64,000 nucleotides of DNA. Source: Pseudomonas mohnii. Lineage in GTDB: Bacteria; Pseudomonadota; Gammaproteobacteria; Pseudomonadales; Pseudomonadaceae. The DNA is taken from the NCBI RefSeq assembly GCF_900105115.1, contig NZ_FNRV01000001.1, positions 6,203,501 through 6,267,500 on the forward strand, written 5' to 3'. Positions 60,486-64,000 of this stretch are shown here, one piece after another. Made by a program: the position numbers and the translations under genes. Position 1 is the first letter of the stretch. Each line of letters opens with the position of its first letter. Below the pieces are notes generated by a model. That model was not told the origin of the DNA and searched no databases. It worked only from the letters and a program-made list of their open reading frames with translations.

Positions 60486-61007
60486 ATGCCCGCCATCGAC
60501 CCTGTCATCACCCTCGAACGCCTCAACGAATCCCACATCGAGGGCATCACCGCGCTTTACCACGACCCCATGGTCGCCCGGCAGACGCTGCAAATGCCGT
60601 TTCCGTCCAGCGAGACCTGGCGCAAGCGCCTGGCGTCGGACAACGAACGAATCGTTCAATTGGTGGCGCTGCACCAGGGAGCCGTTGTCGGCAGTATCAC
60701 CCTTGAGCAGTTTTCACGTGTCCGTCGCGGCCATGCGGGGGCTTTTGGCATGGGGGTCGCGCAGGCGTGGCAGGGCAAGGGCGTTGGTACCAAGCTGTTG
60801 GCGGCGGCGCTGGATATCGCCGATGACTGGATGAATCTGCGGCGGGTCGAACTGTCCGTCTATGCCGACAACGAGGCTGCCATCGGCCTGTATCGCAAAT
60901 TTGGCTTTGAAACCGAAGGGATCTTTCGCGATTACGCGGTGCGTGACGGGGTATTCGTCGATACCTTGAGCATGGCGCGCCTGCGTCGCCCACTTAAGGC
61001 CGGTTGA
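60486..61007 (+). CDS. GNAT family N-acetyltransferase
   Basis: 173 residues, RimI/RimJ-like layout: ITLERLNESHIEGITALYHD at the start, then FGMGVAQAWQGKGVGTKLLA, the acetyl-CoA loop, and VELSVYADNEAAIGLYRKFG near the C-terminus, ending GFETEGIFRDYAVRDG. An AAGGA lies about 12 bases upstream of the ATG. Substrate unknown. Confidence 0.87.
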   Translation: MPAIDPVITLERLNESHIEGITALYHDPMVARQTLQMPFPSSETWRKRLASDNERIVQLVALHQGAVVGSITLEQFSRVRRGHAGAFGMGVAQAWQGKGVGTKLLAAALDIADDWMNLRRVELSVYADNEAAIGLYRKFGFETEGIFRDYAVRDGVFVDTLSMARLRRPLKAG

Positions 61008-61120
61008 ATCAACGGTTCAGGGCAAACGCCAGCGCCGCTCGTGCTTTTAGTCGCACGCCAGCGGCGCGCTTCTGCCATGCTCAGGGTCCGCAGCACCGCT
61101 TCAACCAAAGGAACATCGCG

Positions 61121-61615
61121 ATGGACGACGTACAGCAACTGGGCGAGATGCTTCGTCATTACGCAGACAGCGAAGCGCATAAGAAGCAATTGTTCGAGAC
61201 GCAATCGGCCGAGTGGGCCAAGCGCATTGGCGAGCTGTTCGATCAGATCCAGCAGTGGCTGGAACCGGTCAAGGCGCCGAATCTGCTGGAGGTGAGTCGC
61301 GAAGCCTATGTCGCCTCGGGGCCGAGTGTCCCGGTGGAGACGTCCACCTTCAATACCGAAAAGCTGAGCATCCTGATTGCCGGTAAGCCGGTGGAGTTCG
61401 TGCCGGATGTGATGGGTGTCGGCGGGCAGATTTCGGTGGCGGTGATGGGCTTTACCGCCGCACGCTACGGCAGTGTTTCCCTGGTTTGCCTGCCGCCGTC
61501 ACAGGGCTGGCAGTGGCGCAAGACCAATGGCCTGAAGGATCCGGATACCTTCGCCTTCGATGCGAACTTTCTGGCGCAACAGTTGCAAAGCCTGATCCCC
61601 CGCGAGCGCAACTGA
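61121..61615 (+). CDS. Conserved hypothetical protein
   Basis: 164 residues. The first 60 look helical (MLRHYADSEAHKKQLFETQS, RIGELFDQIQQWLEPVKAPN), followed by a beta-rich part (VETSTFNTEKLSILIAGKPV, GQISVAVMGFTAARYGSVSL). No signal peptide or membrane segment. AAAGGAA about nine bases upstream supports the start. Not recognised. Confidence 0.72.
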   Translation: MDDVQQLGEMLRHYADSEAHKKQLFETQSAEWAKRIGELFDQIQQWLEPVKAPNLLEVSREAYVASGPSVPVETSTFNTEKLSILIAGKPVEFVPDVMGVGGQISVAVMGFTAARYGSVSLVCLPPSQGWQWRKTNGLKDPDTFAFDANFLAQQLQSLIPRERN

Positions 61616-61636
61616 ACGTATTGATCAATACACAGG

Positions 61637-61674
61637 ACCCCTGTGGGAGCGAGCAAGTTCGTTCCCACAGGGGT
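61637..61674. repeat. REP-derived hairpin
   Basis: CCCCTGTGGGAGCGAGCAAG is mirrored almost exactly by the next 18 bases. It sits between two convergent genes and may end both transcripts, although no T run is present. Confidence 0.75.
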
Positions 61675-61685
61675 TGGCTGTTGTC

Positions 61686-61906
61686 TCAGAGTTCGAGGTG
61701 GCCCCATCCCGGCTTCGGCGCTGGCGGGGCGACGGCCTTCACCGTCTTCCCTGTCGCCTGTTCCACCCGCCGCGCCACTTCCGGGTCATCGGCGAACGGC
61801 ATCAGGCTGGCGTCATCGAGGCTTTGCGCCGAGTGACTTCTCAGGCAGTACTCGACGCCCAGCCACAGGCTCGCCGCTGCCAGAATATTCAGTGCGATTT
61901 CAATCA

Positions 61907-61907
<1 letters not shown>
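61686..61907 (-). CDS. Small membrane protein coupled to ccoN
   Basis: 73 residues with one N-terminal membrane helix (IEIALNILAAASLWLGVEYC) and a soluble tail (DDPEVARRVEQATGKTVKAV, PAPKPGWGHLEL). Its ATG overlaps the ccoN stop as TGATG, so it is translationally coupled. It may be an accessory or structural subunit for this CcoN, like CcoQ or CcoM, but it resembles neither in obvious motifs. I recall a hypothetical gene at this place after ccoN4 in P. aeruginosa. Confidence 0.75.
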
Positions 61908-63334
<1,427 letters not shown>

Positions 63335-63345
63335 GCTCAATGCTT

Positions 63346-63381
63346 CCACGGTTGCAATGCCGTGCACTGTAGAAACCGTGG
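63346..63381. promoter_or_regulatory. Inverted repeat just upstream of ccoN
   Basis: CCACGGTT and AACCGTGG are exact inverted repeats 20 bases apart, ending 12 bases before the ccoN start. It may be an operator or a 5'-UTR hairpin. No ANR/FNR box (TTGATnnnnATCAA) was found in this gap. Confidence 0.3.
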
Positions 63382-63525
63382 CGCAAACAAAACAGGCTCA
63401 GGAAAAGTTCATTAGTGCGGATCAGATTGAAATTGACCCAGTCCCGGTTGATCCACCTCTGATACGGCTTTTAAACCAATATCTGAATCTGTAATGAAAA
63501 TCAGCGCCGGCCCATAGTGCTGCCT

Positions 63526-63630
63526 CCTGTAGGAGCGAGCCTGCTCGCGATGGGCGTCAACGATGACGCGGGCTGTCTGGATGCCCCCGTTGCCTGTTCG
63601 TTTTTCGCGAGCAGGCTCGCTCCTACAGGG
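63526..63630. repeat. REP doublet (BIME)
   Basis: CCTGTAGGAGCGAGCCTGCT is mirrored by AGCAGGCTCGCTCCTACAGG. It lies in the 326-base gap between ccoN and the divergent reductase, 30 bases before the latter's start, so the reductase promoter must lie inside or left of the REP. Confidence 0.9.
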
Positions 63631-63660
63631 TTTTGTGCCAAATCCTGATGAGGTAGCCAC

Positions 63661-64000
63661 ATGTATCAGTACGACGACTATGACCGGGCGCTGGTGTTCG
63701 AACGGGTGGCGCAGTTTCGCGATCAGGTCGAACGCTTCATTGCGGGGGAACTGAGCGAGGAAGAGTTCCTGCCGCTGCGCCTGCAGAACGGCCTGTACAT
63801 GCAGAAACACGCTTACATGCTGCGCGTGGCCATCCCATACGGCACGCTGAGCGCCCGGCAGATGCGCACGCTGGCGAGCATCGCCCGCGACTACGATCGT
63901 GGTTACGGCCACTTCACCACGCGGCAGAACATGCAGTTCAACTGGATCGAACTGGCCGAAGTGCCGGACATCCTCGAACGCCTGGCCCGGGTGGAAATGC
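63661..64000 (+). CDS. Nitrite/sulfite reductase (ferredoxin-type haemoprotein), 5' part only
   Basis: 113 codons are visible before the window ends. The N-terminus MYQYDDYDRALVFERVAQFR, LQNGLYMQKHAYMLRVAIPY and GHFTTRQNMQFNWIELAEVP matches the first half-domain of sirohaem reductases of the NirA/CysI type. The sirohaem and cluster cysteines lie beyond the edge. AGGT six bases upstream supports the ATG. Location next to an orphan ccoN matches the P. aeruginosa locus I recall, where this is a second copy distinct from cysI. Confidence 0.87.
   Translation, partial: MYQYDDYDRALVFERVAQFRDQVERFIAGELSEEEFLPLRLQNGLYMQKHAYMLRVAIPYGTLSARQMRTLASIARDYDRGYGHFTTRQNMQFNWIELAEVPDILERLARVEM

Noticed and set aside
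63335..63660. ANR/FNR box for the orphan ccoN or the reductase
   Set aside because: TTGAT at about 63450 is followed by CCACCTCTGAT, not nnnnATCAA; no close match was found.
63412..63912. Minus-strand frame overlapping the reductase start
   Set aside because: Passes through a REP doublet and mirrors the conserved N-terminus of the reductase.

Overview
The window is chromosomal DNA of a Pseudomonas, most likely from the P. fluorescens group. The support is high-GC coding bias, GGAG-type ribosome binding sites, many Pseudomonas-type REP palindromes between genes, and gene orders I recall from P. aeruginosa: the npp-type binding proteins-mltD-gloB-methyltransferase-rnhA-dnaQ-ldcA block, the nadK-phosphoesterase-rhomboid-yeaC-DUF2797-pepN block, the moxR/bat-gdhB block, and an orphan ccoN beside a nitrite/sulfite-reductase-like gene. 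No rRNA, tRNA, CRISPR array, prophage or insertion sequence was found. Identifications rest on motifs and family resemblance only; nothing was searched or computed.

Layout. 1-4.4 kb: two tandem peptide-type ABC substrate-binding proteins (the first cut by the window edge) and the murein transglycosylase MltD. 4.5-7.5 kb: gloB and, divergently, a methyltransferase, rnhA and dnaQ. 7.6-11.4 kb: lysine decarboxylase ldcA coupled to a GNAT acetyltransferase, with a convergent LysR regulator. 11.5-14.9 kb: a small protein, a ChrR-like flavin reductase, an orphan ArsB and a DUF1853 protein. 15.0-21.6 kb: a tightly packed run of nadK, phosphoesterase, rhomboid protease, yeaC, DUF2797 and pepN. 21.6-25.7 kb: a tandemly duplicated REP region, then a six-Asp-box propeller protein paired with an RND/MMPL transporter.

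25.7-32.7 kb is a sugar-acid catabolic locus: a FadR-type regulator and an IlvD/Edd dehydratase on the minus strand; an MFS transporter, an AraD1-like enzyme and a ketoglutarate-semialdehyde dehydrogenase on the plus strand. Together they would convert an imported pentonate to 2-oxoglutarate. Two similar 13-base near-palindromes sit in the divergent promoter region. An exported beta-propeller lactonase follows. 34.4-35.6 kb holds a cluster of four very small, mostly exported proteins of unknown function.

35.7-41.2 kb: sbcD-sbcC-GST operon. 41.4-48.3 kb: MoxR/Bat operon (moxR, DUF58, DUF4381, batA, batB-TPR, batD). 48.5-54.4 kb: an acidic small protein and the large NAD-glutamate dehydrogenase gdhB. 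54.4-57 kb: an unrecognised protein, a lipoprotein, a cupin and a monooxygenase-like protein, separated by AT-richer gaps. 57.1-61.6 kb: a MocR regulator divergent from an AhpD-like protein, a LysR regulator, a GNAT acetyltransferase and a conserved hypothetical. 61.7-64 kb: an orphan cbb3 oxidase subunit CcoN with a coupled 73-residue membrane protein, and the start of a divergent nitrite/sulfite reductase-like gene.

The parts most worth following are the sugar-acid locus (substrate unknown, oxidation steps missing, probable operators visible), the small-protein cluster, the orphan CcoN unit, and the Bat operon in which BatB has lost its metal-binding motif.
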